Shown: positions 17,656 through 27,321 of the stretch, in pieces
How the letters are laid out: each line of letters opens with the position of its first letter
Numbering within the stretch: position 1 is the first letter of the stretch
DNA from: JAEZBP01 sp963832725
GTDB lineage: Bacteria; Myxococcota_A; Polyangia; Polyangiales; Sandaracinaceae
Length of the DNA: 64,000 nt
Direction of reading: 5' to 3'
NCBI GenBank assembly: GCA_963832725.1
Contig: CAWHVG010000006.1
Location: 522,740-586,739, forward strand
Program-made: the position numbers and the translations under genes
Notes under the pieces: generated by a model
Database searches by the model: none
Told to the model about the DNA's origin: nothing
What the model saw: only the letters and a program-made list of their open reading frames with translations

Positions 17656-18171
17656 TCAGCGTCGGCGCAGGAACCCGAGGAGCCCGAGGAGCCCAAGCCA
17701 CGACGCGCCGAGTCGGCGCGTCGCTACGACCGAGCACCCTGCCGTGGGCCAAGCGATGGCGTGGACGTACGGCCGCCCGGTCCAGCTGTGCAGATGACTA
17801 TCGAACGCTGGCGTGCTGCGGGTCGGCTCACACTGTTTGCGTCGCGCCGCCTCGCCCTCGGCGCAGTGACCCGGCGCATCGCACAGCCCAACCTCTACGA
17901 CCCGTCGGATCGGCTGAGGATAGACGATGGGACCGTTGTTCGTGAACTCGCGCTCGGTCCGGCAGACGCAGAGGGTCTGGCAGCGGGCGCCGCTGCCACA
18001 GGCCGCGTCGCTCTCGCAGGGAACCGGGATGCACGCCTCGACGTGGCTCACCACGCCGCGACGCAACCCCGGCGGGCACTCACCGTCGAAGGGAGCGACG
18101 GCGTCGGCGTGCGCGACCGACGCGAGAGCGAGGAGCGAGACTAGGACTGGGCAGCTGGTGACGGTGCGCAT
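17656..18171 (-). CDS. Secreted protein with MYXO-CTERM-like sorting tail
   Basis: 171 residues. The start at 18171 gives a signal peptide, MRTVTSCPVLVSLLALASVA, cleaved about AHA/DA. The mature part is cysteine-rich (GECPPGLRRGV, HVEACIPVPCESDAACG, ARCQTLCVCRTE). The C-terminus is GCSVVATRRLGASWLGLLGL followed by LGFLRRR: an invariant GC, a hydrophobic helix and an arginine cluster, the MYXO-CTERM layout by which myxobacteria sort proteins to the cell surface. No enzymatic domain is seen. Confidence 0.7.
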   Translation of the reverse strand: MRTVTSCPVLVSLLALASVAHADAVAPFDGECPPGLRRGVVSHVEACIPVPCESDAACGSGARCQTLCVCRTEREFTNNGPIVYPQPIRRVVEVGLCDAPGHCAEGEAARRKQCEPTRSTPAFDSHLHSWTGRPYVHAIAWPTAGCSVVATRRLGASWLGLLGLLGFLRRR

Positions 18172-18314
18172 CAGGGGATCGTACGCGGGACGCCCGCGGG
18201 GGCCAAAGGGCGCCGGCCCGGCCGTTGATCGCGGCCAGCGTCGACCACGGTCCAGCGATCCGACGTACCACGATACCGACACGCGACGAGGCGGACGGGA
18301 TGGCGAGGTCGCCC

Positions 18315-18600
18315 GGTGCTCTCGCCCGGTCGAACCGTGAGCCGCTCGAGCGTGAAGTGGATTCTCGCCGCCGAAGGGATCCTGCCATCCCCTGAGCGGG
18401 GCCAACGGACCCCGTGGGCGGGTTCCTCCGCGCGCAATGGGAGGCGATCGCGCCGCGGACTTCTTCACCGTCGAGGTCCCCTCGCTGGTCGGGCTCGTCC
18501 GCTGCCACGTGTTCTTCGTCATCGAGCTCGGCCGGTGGCGGGCCGGCGAGCACGGGCACACGCGGTGCATGGACTGTCGGCCGCGGACCGCGCCGGGCTA
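18315..18600 (+). pseudogene. IS-B transposase fragment
   Basis: GRTVSRSSVKWILAAEGILP followed by SPERGQRTPW in one frame, then WAGFLRAQWEAIAP in the next, matches residues about 133-185 of the IS-B transposases (GRTVSRSSVKRILASEGILP...FLRAHWEAIAA). It is short and frameshifted, with neither catalytic core nor element ends. Confidence 0.7.
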
Positions 18601-18663
18601 AATCCCGGTCGACCGGACCAGGCCCCCTCCCTCGGTATTGGGAGAGTTGGAGGTCATGCTTCG

Positions 18664-18939
18664 ATGATGCGAACGCTTCGTTTGGTGGCGGTCCTTGGCG
18701 TGCTTCTCGGGTGTAGCGCCAGCCATGTCGGGATGGATGCGGGGGTAGACGCGAGGGTAGATGGCGGGCCGACCTGCTCCGATTTCCCGTCCGTGGAGTG
18801 CTTCGGTGATGAGGCACCGCTGTGCTGCATGACAGGGCCGAACGTGGAGCCCGAGTGTCAGCCCGACGGGACGTGGGCGTGCCCGCCGTGGAGTGCTGAC
18901 AACTGCGACTGCTTCACCCCGCCGGACGCGGGGCCCTGA
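18664..18939 (+). CDS. Small cysteine-rich lipoprotein
   Basis: 91 residues. The signal peptide MMRTLRLVAVLGVLLGCSAS has the lipobox VLLGC, so the mature protein begins at that cysteine. The mature part starts HVGMDAGVDARVDGGPTCSD and has about ten further cysteines (FPSVECF, PLCCMTGPNVEPECQPD, WACPPW, DNCDCF). A GGAGGT lies about 12 bases upstream of the ATG. Similar DAGxDAxxD-type lipoproteins are common in myxobacteria. Function unknown. Confidence 0.65.
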   Translation: MMRTLRLVAVLGVLLGCSASHVGMDAGVDARVDGGPTCSDFPSVECFGDEAPLCCMTGPNVEPECQPDGTWACPPWSADNCDCFTPPDAGP

Positions 18940-19073
18940 CTTTCCGCCCCAACCAACATGGCGGCGCGCCCGCCCGCGCATCGATCTGCACGCTCCGTGC
19001 AGGCTGCTTCACAGCTCTGGATGAGCATCTCGATGCGCCCGCTCAGGCACGTCGCTTGCGGTAAGCGCTGCCG

Positions 19074-19613
19074 ATGACCCGCGGTCTGCTCGTCTTCCTC
19101 ATGATCGGATCCGGCGCCCTGACGGCTGGCACGGCGGCTGCTCAACCTGAAGCGACGGTGCCTCCGCGCATTCGCTTCGGGGTCGATGCCGGAATGTACG
19201 GTGGTGCCGCTTCCACGGGCCTGGCCTTCGGCGGAGCGCTGCGAGTGAGAGTGGGCGCGCAGCTGACGCCAGTGTGGGCCGTCTACTACCAAGCCGGTGG
19301 CCTCATCGGCGCCGCAGCAGGGTTGTATGCGCCAACCTATGACTTCTACCTCCACACGAGCTCAGCGCTCGTGGAGCTCTCGCTGGGGCGCCTCGTTCAG
19401 ATTGCGCTGGGCCCCAGCGGGATCGTGGGTACATTTGGCCAAGGTCTCGCGGCCGGCGTCGGGGGGAGCGTGAGGATCGCGTTGAACTGGGGTCCCCGCT
19501 CTCCCACAGAGCGGCAGGGGTTCACGTTCGGCTTTGCCGCGGACGCGTTCGGCATTGTGAACGGAAGTCCGTTCGGGAATATAGGAGTGATCATGGGGTA
19601 CGACCTCTTCTAG
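19074..19613 (+). CDS. Outer-membrane beta-barrel-like protein
   Basis: 179 residues with signal peptide MTRGLLVFLMIGSGALTAGT, cleaved about AAAQ/PE. The mature protein is a series of amphipathic glycine-rich strands (IRFGVDAGMYGG, GLAFGGALRVRVGAQL, WAVYYQAGGLIGAAAG, GLAAGVGGSVRIALNWG) and ends in FGNIGVIMGYDLF with a terminal phenylalanine, the usual outer-membrane assembly signature. Size and pattern suggest an 8-strand barrel. No specific family is recognised. It stands alone between two IS remnants. Confidence 0.65.
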   Translation: MTRGLLVFLMIGSGALTAGTAAAQPEATVPPRIRFGVDAGMYGGAASTGLAFGGALRVRVGAQLTPVWAVYYQAGGLIGAAAGLYAPTYDFYLHTSSALVELSLGRLVQIALGPSGIVGTFGQGLAAGVGGSVRIALNWGPRSPTERQGFTFGFAADAFGIVNGSPFGNIGVIMGYDLF

Positions 19614-19804
19614 CGAGGCGGCAGCGGGGACGAACTCTCTCAGAACCGCTGCGTACGCGCGCACCCTCCCGCACGGCGAGCGTCAGTTGGACCTCGGCGG
19701 GGGCCCGCTCGAGCACAGCGTCCACAAGCGCCTCGGCGAGCTCGCCGGGGATCTCCTCGGAGGTCTGCGCGTGCTCGAGCACAGCCGCGGCGAGGGCGCG
19801 CAGC

Positions 19805-20163
19805 TCGAACAAGCGCATGACGGCCGTGAGGACCGCGACCCGCTTCTCGAGCTTGGCGACGTGGGCGTGGAGCTCGACGAACTCGCTGTCGCGCCGGTCG
19901 AGCGTGACCACCTCGGTCACGCCCCGAGTCAGCCACGAGCGCCGCGTCGAGTCTGGGATGACCAGCTTCGGGAAGCGGTCCGGATCGCGGGCTTGGACGG
20001 TGGCCTGACGGATCCGATGATCGTACTGCTTGCGGGCGGTCGCGGCCATGACCGCTCGTCATGATCGACGCACCGCGAGCCGTAACCGGGGCGCTCTGGA
20101 GGATGCGACGCGGGGGCCGCGCAGTTGCGCGCCGAGAGTCGTGGGAAGCTCTGGTTCGCCGCA
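19805..20163 (-). mobile_element. rve-IS remnant: transposase N-terminus plus right end
   Basis: From the ATG at 20049 the minus strand encodes MAATARKQYDHRIRQATVQA, then STRRSWLTRGVTEVVTLDRR and KLEKRVAVLTAVMRLF, the first about 80 residues of the rve-IS transposase. It then enters unrelated sequence and stops at 19591. To the right, 20058-20163 is the element's right terminus, with the GTGGGAAGCTCTGGTTCGCC tip. The catalytic two thirds are missing. Confidence 0.75.
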
Positions 20164-20187
20164 GTGCTCGGGCCCGATGATCGCTCC

Positions 20188-20670
20188 ATGGAGCTCGAGG
20201 TTTGGTCGCGCGGGGACGCGCCTGCCATCGTGCACCCCGCCCCAGGGTTCGCGGCCAGCGTCCCATCCGACAGAGTCGCCGCGCGGATCGACGCGGTGCT
20301 CGATGCCGGCGGGTGGGTCGTGGCCGCGCTGGTCGCGGGCGAGCTCGTTGGGTACGCGAGCGTTCTTCCGCCGCGTCCGGTGGAGTGGAGTGGCCAGACC
20401 ATCAAGCGGAGGTGGGACGACATGGACGGCGTCCTCGAGCTCGGTGCCCTGGAGGTGGCGCGACCGTTTCGTCGGTCCGGCCTCGGCCGGGTGATCGCGA
20501 CCGAGCTCGGAGTCAATCCGCGGCTCCGCTGCGCGGTGACCTTCGGGCTCGTTGACGACGGGCCACAGAAGGTGTTTGCCGTTGATAAGCCCCCCACCAA
20601 GCAGACACCCTCACGCGCGGCATGGCGGATACGTAGCCGGACTGGATGGCCGAGATGCTCCCTCTTCTGA
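20188..20670 (+). CDS. GNAT-type acetyltransferase (C-terminus possibly replaced)
   Basis: The start at 20188 (MELEVWSRGDAPAIVHPAP) is chosen because the upstream codons back to 20125 belong to the rve-IS end. ALVAGELVGYASVLPPRPVE is the beta-strand pair, and LELGALEVARPFRRSGLGRV is motif A, with the R-R-x-G-x-G-R acetyl-CoA pyrophosphate loop. After about residue 110 the protein becomes unlike a GNAT (KVFAVDKPPTKQTPSRAAWR), so the last strands may have been lost by deletion or frameshift. The acceptor substrate is unknown. Confidence 0.55.
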   Translation: MELEVWSRGDAPAIVHPAPGFAASVPSDRVAARIDAVLDAGGWVVAALVAGELVGYASVLPPRPVEWSGQTIKRRWDDMDGVLELGALEVARPFRRSGLGRVIATELGVNPRLRCAVTFGLVDDGPQKVFAVDKPPTKQTPSRAAWRIRSRTGWPRCSLF

Positions 20671-20727
20671 CTGAGCTGAGGGATGGGGGGAGACCCCACG
20701 CGACCTCGCGTAGACTCGAGGATCGCC

Positions 20728-22008
20728 ATGCTCGACGATCCGCTTCGCGCCGCCATCGAACGCGCCGAACGTGCGCTCGCGATCTGCAACGCACCGATCT
20801 TCCCAGGACGACGCCGCGAGGTCGTCACTCCTCGTCAGCTGCGCGACCTTGCAAAGGTGCTTGAGAAGCACGCGCGGACCGCGCGAAAGCACCCCCAGCG
20901 TGACTCGGCGCTCCTCGAACGCGTCGGTGCGCTCGCGATCAGACTGAGGGATGCCGCGCTCCGCGTCGCGATCGAGCGGGCTGCGCGCAACGGCGGAGGC
21001 GATGGCGCCGAGATCGTCCAAGCGATGCGCGGCGCACGCGACCCTGAGCTCGTCGAGCGCGCGAAGCGAGCCTTGGAGACGCGCGGCACCCAGGCGCTCG
21101 ACGCCGCGCTCGCCGCGCTCGCCACCGAGCGCACCGAGGCGACGCGGCGCGGCCTCGTCGACGCCGCGAACGACGCCGAGGCCGCGCCGCACGTCTCGGC
21201 TAAGCGTATCGAGGGGGCGTGGCGCGCTCTAGTCGAGAGCGATACTCGCGCCGAGGGCGGCGCCGGTCCGGACAGCGCATGGAGCACCGAACGGCTGGCG
21301 ACGTTCCTCGACGAGCGGAGGAAGCACGCGCGCGCCGAGCAGGAGCGCGCCGCCTACGTGCGCCGTGCGGAGAGCCTCGGGCGCGGAGACGCGCAGGAGA
21401 CTCTCGCGATGGAGGCCAGGCGCCTGCTGGCGCGAGGACTGCCGAAGCCAGCGCAGCGAGGCGCGATCGAGACGCTGCTCGGGCGCGTCGAAGCGGCTCC
21501 ACACAACGTCCAGCGTGGGCTTCGGAGCGTGCGGAACGAGCTGCGCGCCGCGCTGATCGGGCTCTCCGCGAAGGATCCGGCCACCAAGGACCGTCTGCTG
21601 CGCGAAGCGATCGACGCTGCGCGCCGCGATCATGGTCGTGAGTCGGCGGCGTACGCGTACGCAGTCCGCGAGCTTGGCGTGCTGCTGACGGAGCGCGGGC
21701 GCTTCGACGAAGCGGAGCACACGCTTCGCGCAGCCCGCGACGTCGTGACTTCGGCTCCCATTGGCGAGGAGCTGGACGCCTCTACCGCCGTACGATCGAT
21801 CGACGTCGACCTCTTCCGACTTGCGATCGCGCGAGGCGACCGGCATGCGGCGGGAGCGCTCTACGCCCAGCTCGTCCCGGCGGAGGTGACGCTGCGACGG
21901 CTCTGGGCGAGCGAGCTCGACGCGCTGCGGGCCGAACTCGACGCGATATCGGTCACGCCGCCCGTGCAGTCCCGTCCGAAGGGCTCTCGCACGCGCGACG
22001 GTCACTGA
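20728..22008 (+). CDS. Uncharacterised alpha-helical protein with TPR-like C-terminal part
   Basis: 426 residues from MLDDPLRAAIERAERALAIC (the ATG at 20728 is preferred over 20683). The protein is almost entirely predicted helix, rich in Ala, Arg and Glu, with charged heptads (RAERALAICNAP, RKHARAEQERAAYVRRAESL). The C-terminal third has helical-repeat character: SAAYAYAVRELGVLLTERGR, EAEHTLRAARDVV and GDRHAAGALYAQLVP resemble tetratricopeptide units. No signal peptide, membrane segment or catalytic motif. Probably cytoplasmic and a scaffold; no family recognised. Confidence 0.6.
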   Translation: MLDDPLRAAIERAERALAICNAPIFPGRRREVVTPRQLRDLAKVLEKHARTARKHPQRDSALLERVGALAIRLRDAALRVAIERAARNGGGDGAEIVQAMRGARDPELVERAKRALETRGTQALDAALAALATERTEATRRGLVDAANDAEAAPHVSAKRIEGAWRALVESDTRAEGGAGPDSAWSTERLATFLDERRKHARAEQERAAYVRRAESLGRGDAQETLAMEARRLLARGLPKPAQRGAIETLLGRVEAAPHNVQRGLRSVRNELRAALIGLSAKDPATKDRLLREAIDAARRDHGRESAAYAYAVRELGVLLTERGRFDEAEHTLRAARDVVTSAPIGEELDASTAVRSIDVDLFRLAIARGDRHAAGALYAQLVPAEVTLRRLWASELDALRAELDAISVTPPVQSRPKGSRTRDGH

Positions 22009-22035
22009 ACTGCTGGTTCATCCCTCGGGCCGCGA

Positions 22036-22398
22036 TCAGGTGTTGGCTTCGTGGTCCAGCTGCTCGAGCAGCAACCAGTCGACCTCGAAGCCAGGATGCT
22101 CCAGCATCGCGAACAGCTTCTGCTCCAGGCCCGCATCGTAACCGTCGCGCCGCTGCTTCAGCACGGCGAACCGCCGGAGCCAGTAGTATCTGTTGTAGAA
22201 GGCGCGCGGAGCGTCGAGGTGGCCGTGGCCGAGCAGCTCGGGCCAGCGTTCGAAGAGCAGCGCCCAGCGGAGCGCATCGCCGATGTCGCCGGCTTCCGAC
22301 GGGACGGCTGGCCGCGAGCGCGCGATCCGCGCATCGAGCTCGGGCGCGACCCGGATCAGGAACTCTACCGGGATTAGAAGAGCGTTCATCGTGGACAC
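22036..22398 (-). CDS. Uncharacterised 120-residue protein
   Basis: It starts MSTMNALLIPVEFLIRVAPE and contains ALRWALLFERWPELLGHGHL and AFYNRYYWLRRFAVLKQRRD, ending WLLLEQLDHEANT. It is rich in aromatic residues and mostly helical, with no motif I recognise. It converges with the preceding helical protein (stop to stop, 27 bases apart). Confidence 0.45.
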   Translation of the reverse strand: MSTMNALLIPVEFLIRVAPELDARIARSRPAVPSEAGDIGDALRWALLFERWPELLGHGHLDAPRAFYNRYYWLRRFAVLKQRRDGYDAGLEQKLFAMLEHPGFEVDWLLLEQLDHEANT

Positions 22399-23246
22399 AC
22401 TCGGAGCGATCTCGGACCTCGTTCGGGCGCGGAGCCATCGACAACGGTCTCACGAGGGCTCAGGACCATGATCCGCTGAGAACGAGTGGGCAAGCCTGGA
22501 CGACAAGCCGCTCAGCGCACACCGTCGAACACCGCTTCCACGTCGTGGGCGTCGGGATCACGAACGCGGCGTAGTGTTTCTTGCCCTAGTCGGGACGCGG
22601 TGCATCGTAGTGAGCAGCTCGACTCGGTTCTCGTAGACCGCCACGTCGTGGAGAGCCGAGAGCTGGACGACCTCGCGCTCCAGCTGCCGCGCCGCGCGCG
22701 CCCCGCCGCCGGTTCGCTGAGCCGCTCGTCCACCGCCAATCCGCGCAGAGTAGCCGCTCCCGGAGCGCGGTATGGATGCCGATACGGGAGCGCCCCGAGC
22801 TCCAACTCCAACCCCAGCGCCTTGTTCCTCACGAACGCCCCGACGCCCGACTTACTGAGGTTGATGCACCCCCACCGAGGGCACGAAGCCCTGACCTGTC
22901 AACGCGTGTTGACAGCAGCCTTCCAACGAACGCGATTTCGATTGGTCCGACCAGAGCGTCGGTCACCAGGAGGCTTCTCCCCTCAGGTGTTGACCCTGGT
23001 TCGCTGACTGGGCGAGCATCCGACTTCGTACGCCGTAGCGAGGAAGTTCGATGGCGAATGCTACGAAACGCTCGGTTGGAGGAGCGATGGCGCGCGGCTT
23101 CGCTGTTTCTGTTCCGTACGTGTGTGTGGGTTCTGTTCACGCTCGGCTACCAGGGCAACGGGCCGAACCGCGGGGCGGAGGACGTCGCGCGCATGGTCCA
23201 CGACGAGTCGGAGACCTGGCGAGAGCGCAACCGATAGGGGAAGACT
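22399..23246. other. About 850 bp of decayed coding sequence
   Basis: Minus-strand pieces (GLELELGALPYRHPYRAPGA near 22770-22820, then VVQLSALHDVAVYENRVELL near 22610-22680 in another frame) look like one broken gene of unknown family. Plus-strand codons just before 23237 (GAEDVARMVHDESETWRERN) also look coding, but their start is not recognisable. No intact gene can be supported. Confidence 0.35.
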
Positions 23247-24214
23247 ATGGAGTGTGACTGCGACTCGGATCCGATCGAATGCCTGCGTCAGCTCTTCGTC
23301 GACGAGGTTCAGCGGGGCCGCATCGAGCGAGGGCAGACGCCCGCCCGCCGGCCCGTGTTCCTGCGTCTCCACGGGGTCGCTCACGGCACACTCGAGATCG
23401 ACCCAGAATCTCCCGGAGCAGCTGCGGGTGGGGCTCTTCGGGCTCGAGGGGCCGTTCCCGGTCTGGGCGCGTTTCTCGAGCGACGTGCCGGACTCCCGCC
23501 CCGACCGGAAGGCCACCTGCGGGCTGGCGCTCAAGCTCTATGGGGTGCCCGGGCACAAGCTCGACGGCTCGGACGCCGAGACCCTCAATCTCGTCTTCCA
23601 GAACCACGACGTGTTCTTCGTCGACAACGCGAGGGCGATGTGCGAGCTCACCCGCGCCTCGCTCCGAGGCGAGCTGGACGCGTGGCTCGCCGGCCACCCG
23701 GACACCGCCGCGATCCTCCGAGACATGGAGAAGGACGTCGGGAGCGTGCTGGGCATCGAGTACTCCTCCGTCATCCCGTTTCGCTTCGGATCAGACCGGT
23801 CGTGCAAGCTCTCGTTGGTCCCGACCGATCCGGTCGACGGCCCTGCACCCGACGCGCCGGAGGGGCTGGCGCGCGACCTCGCGCGCCGCCTCGAGGCCGG
23901 ACCCTCGACGTTCCAGCTCATGGTGCAAGTGCGCGACGGGGAGCCTCCCGACCGCCTGACGGAGCGCTGGTGCGAGCCGGCCGTTCGTGTGGCCACGCTC
24001 CACCTCGACATGCAGGCGGTGAACGACCGTGGCCAGGCGGAGTACGGCGAGGCCCTCGCCTTCGACCCCTGGCGCACGCTCCCTGAGCACGAGCCGCTCG
24101 GGTCGGTCGCCGCCGCCCGGCGGGTCGTCTACGCGGCGAGCGCCGCGGTCCGACGGGACGCCAACGGGACGCCGCGGGGCGAGCCCGAGGCTCCTCGACC
24201 GGCCGCGCCCTGGC
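23247..24214 (+). pseudogene. Catalase-like domain, first part of a catalase-LodA fusion (frameshift)
   Basis: It starts MECDCDSDPIECLRQLFVDE. A frameshift near 23405 separates LRLHGVAHGTLEIDP (with the probable distal haem histidine) from EQLRVGLFGLEGPFPVWARF. Catalase-core landmarks follow: WARFSSDVPDSRPDRK, GLALKLYGVPGHKL, LNLVFQNHDVFFVD (distal asparagine) and ARRVVYAASAAVRR, whose R-x-x-Y spacing suits the proximal haem tyrosine. About 320 residues, as in the minimal catalase-related proteins. Reading continues without stop or in-frame ATG, GTG or TTG into the LodA part, so this is a true fusion or the lodA start has been lost. A peroxide-removing role beside a peroxide-producing oxidase is plausible. 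Confidence 0.7.
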
Positions 24215-26126
24215 CGCCGGCGGAGCGCGCAATCGTCCGCTGCGCCATCCACCCGGCAATCGGCGTCGCGCGCGTCGGAAACAGTCCGGACGGGTACTTC
24301 ATTGGCCCGGAAGTTCCGGACCCGCCCCCAGCCAAGAAATCGAGGACCACCGCGACGACGAGGGAAAGCTCAAGCGGCAAGCCGCGCGCTTCCGCGTCTA
24401 CGGCTACGACGCCGACGGAATCGCGGTGCGGGAGATCACCGCGGCGGACGCCGAGATCCGCTGGACCGTGGAACTCGCGAACCTGAAGGCGGAGTGGTTC
24501 CAGTTCGACCGCGCTCTCGACATCCCCGAGGCGGAGGGCACCTCGGTGAAGCGCCGCAACGCGGCCGTGAAGGACCGCGCCTCGCTCGCAATCCGACCAG
24601 GGCCCCGGGAGATCGCCCCGGGCGCGGACTGCGCCGTCCCGTTCGACACGGGGACCTTCCGAGGGACGCCCGTTTACCTGGGCGAGCTGCGGGTCGACGG
24701 CGAGGGCCGACTCCTCGTCCTCGGCGGCCGGGGCAAGAGCGGCTCTCCGTCCAACGCGCCGCTCTCGAAGGACGCGTTCAACAACGCGGACGACTGGTAC
24801 GACGACACGTCGGACGGCCCGGTCACCGCCATCGTGACGGTCGGTGGTCGAAGCCTCCCCTGCAATCCCGCGTGGGTGGTCGTGGCCCCTCCGAACTACG
24901 CCCCCGACCTCAAGGCCTGGAGGACTGCCTACGACCTGCGGGTCGACGTCGCGCGGACGACGGGCGCACTACCCGTACCGGAGCGACCGAGCTTCACGGA
25001 GGACATCCTCCCGCGCCTCACGCGCCTCTCGGAGCTCCAGTGGGTCAACGCCGGGTTCGCCGCCCTCTTCGGCGCCGACGGGCCGCTCGACTTCTCGAGC
25101 GACCCCAATCTCCTGCGCAAGTTGTCGCAAGCGCCCGGCTCGAGCGACCCGTACCAGGAGCTGCGCCGCACCATCGCGAACAGCTTCCGGAGCCGCGTCG
25201 GCGGCGACGCCGACCCGGGCACCTGGCCGTGGATCTACGGCGACGGCTTCGGCACCGGACCGGACCTCGCGCCGGTCGAGAACCTCCCGCTGCCGCCGAG
25301 CTGGGCGCGGCTGCTGGACCAATGGGCCGACGGCGACTTCGTGGCGGACTGGGATCCCACGCGCTCGCCCCGTCGGACGCTCGCGGAGCTCTGCGTCGCG
25401 GAGCAGCCGGCCGCCCTGGATCGGGCAGCGCTCGACTTCTGTCTCGCCGACGCGTTTCACCCTGGCTGCGAGATGACGTGGCCAATCCGCCACCAGACGA
25501 TGTTCTCGTCCCCATTCCGCATCCGGCACGCCGAGGGTCCCCCCGTGAAGCTGGGTGACACCCTGACCCCGAAGATCGTGCGCACCGTCGGAGGCCCGCT
25601 CTATGGTCAGCGCCCTGGAGGGCTCACCCGCTGGATGGCGCTCCCCTGGCAGATGGACACCGCGTTCTGCCGCAGCGGCTACGACCATGAGTACGACCCG
25701 TACCTGCCCACCTTCTGGCCAGCCCGCGTGCCCAACCAGGTGCTCTCGACGGACGCCTACGAGCACGTAGTCGACACCGGAGCCGAGCGCCGCGCGCGCA
25801 TCGAAGCGTTCCACGACCGCGCGGACTGGCTCCGGCGACTGCCGCCGGGCGTGCGGCCCGGTGCCGAATGGATGGTGGCGCACTTCGACACCCAAGGTGT
25901 CGTGATTCGACGCCCCGGGGTCAAGGGCGATCCGGAGCTGCCGGCCGCGATGTGGGTCGAGCACCTCCCGGCGGATGCCGAGCGCTCCGCGCGCGAGGCT
26001 CACGATGCCCAGAAGCAGCGGATCGCCGATGCCCAGGCGGCGGGAAACGCCAGCTGGGCGAAGGCCGGCTGGCACGAAGAGGCGGACGCAGAGGAGGCCG
26101 CGGCAGCGTACCGGCGACGGTCGTGA
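24215..26126 (+). pseudogene. lodA: LodA/GoxA-type CTQ-dependent amino-acid oxidase, second part of the fusion (frameshift)
   Basis: The family N-terminus, RAIVRCAIHPAIGVARVGNS then DGYFIGPE, is in the catalase frame. Near 24335 the frame shifts to EIEDHRDDEGKLKRQAARFR, and the rest (VREITAADAEIRWTVELANL onward) is open to 26126. LodA-like enzymes oxidise lysine or glycine, releasing H2O2, and use cysteine tryptophylquinone made from a Cys and a Trp. HPGCEMTWPIR and, about 60 residues later, RWMALPWQMDTAFCRSG are the likely cofactor segments. Length (about 640 residues) is normal. The stop overlaps the lodB start (GTGA). The protein is exported or secreted in other bacteria, but no signal peptide is seen here. 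Substrate not predictable. Confidence 0.75.
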
Positions 26127-27109
26127 TCATCGTCGCCGGAGGGGGCCTCGCCGGCGTCGCCAGCGCGCTCCGGCTCCGCTCTGCGGGCGCACCGGTGACC
26201 CTGGTGGCGCCGCCGCCGCCGCCGGGACCCTTCGTCGGAGAGTCACTCGCGCCCGCAGCGCGGCGGGTGCTGGCCACGCTCGGCGCGGCAGACGTCCTCG
26301 ACTCGATCGGCGCACGACGGAGCGCGGGGCACGCCTCGCTCTGGGAGGACGACGTGCTCCGAACCCGCGACGCCTTCGAGGACCCCGAGGGGGGCACATT
26401 CATCGTGGATCGGCGGACGCTGGAGGGAGCCCTGCGCGCGCGGGCGGTCGCCGCAGGAGTGCGCTGGGTACGGGGCCGCTGGTCGAGCTCGCAGGTGGAC
26501 GGGCGCCGCTTCATCGACGCGACCGGGAGGTCCGCGAAGCTCGCCCGCGCGGCCGGGGCGCGACGCATCGTCGCCGCACGCATGATCGCTCGGGTCGCCT
26601 GGGGTGTGCTTCCGGGCGCGGACACGCGCACCCTCGTCGAGACCCGTCCCGAAGGGTGGTGGTACGGGGCGCGCTGCACACCGGAGCGGGTCGTGCTCGC
26701 CGTCTTCACCTCGCCGGACCGCGCCGACCTCGTGCGCTCCGAGCGTGGGTTCATGGCGGCCCTCGCCCGGACGCGGGGCATCCGTGCCCGCTTCGCAGAC
26801 GCGCACTGGACGGAGAGCCGAGTGGTCGATGCGTCGCCCAGCTTCCTCGACCGCCCCTGCGGTGACGGGTGGCTCGCCGTCGGCGACGCGGCCCAGACTT
26901 TCGACCCACTCGCTTCCGCGGGGATGCTGCACGCACTCTACACCGGCATGCGCGGGGCCGAAGCGCTCCTGTCCGGAGAGTTCCGCGCCTACGAGGCTCG
27001 CCTCGCAGAACTCCGCGCGGCGCACCTCCGAGAGCGCGCTCGGCTCTACCGAGCGGCGTCCCAGCGGTGGGCGGGCGACGCACGCGGAGCGGGCCGCGAA
27101 TCGGCGTGA
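26123..27109 (+). CDS. lodB: LodB-type FAD-dependent maturase
   Basis: 328 residues, starting at a GTG that overlaps the lodA stop by four bases. The N-terminal dinucleotide-binding motif is IIVAGGGLAGVASALRLRSA. Further flavoprotein signatures are FIDATGRSAKLARAAG and CGDGWLAVGDAAQTFDPLAS followed by AGMLHALYTG, the GD motif of tryptophan-halogenase and geranylgeranyl-reductase-like monooxygenases to which LodB belongs. LodB is required to build the cysteine tryptophylquinone of LodA, so the coupling to the upstream gene fits. No frameshift is seen. Confidence 0.85.
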   Translation: MIIVAGGGLAGVASALRLRSAGAPVTLVAPPPPPGPFVGESLAPAARRVLATLGAADVLDSIGARRSAGHASLWEDDVLRTRDAFEDPEGGTFIVDRRTLEGALRARAVAAGVRWVRGRWSSSQVDGRRFIDATGRSAKLARAAGARRIVAARMIARVAWGVLPGADTRTLVETRPEGWWYGARCTPERVVLAVFTSPDRADLVRSERGFMAALARTRGIRARFADAHWTESRVVDASPSFLDRPCGDGWLAVGDAAQTFDPLASAGMLHALYTGMRGAEALLSGEFRAYEARLAELRAAHLRERARLYRAASQRWAGDARGAGRESA

Positions 27110-27321
27110 GCCTCGCCGGTCGCCGCCGCACGCGGTCGAGGGCCGCCTCGGACGGGGTCTCTCCGGGTTCGCGGCGCGAAGGACCCAGTTCTGGTGTCCA
27201 CAGATGCCCACGTGTCGAAGCGGGAACCTCCCCGACCAGCCATTGTCCATCAGCATCTCCGAGCGAGCGGGGACGTCAAGGGCTCCTGACTCTGTCACGG
27301 TCGCCCACTCGGCAGAGCCGA

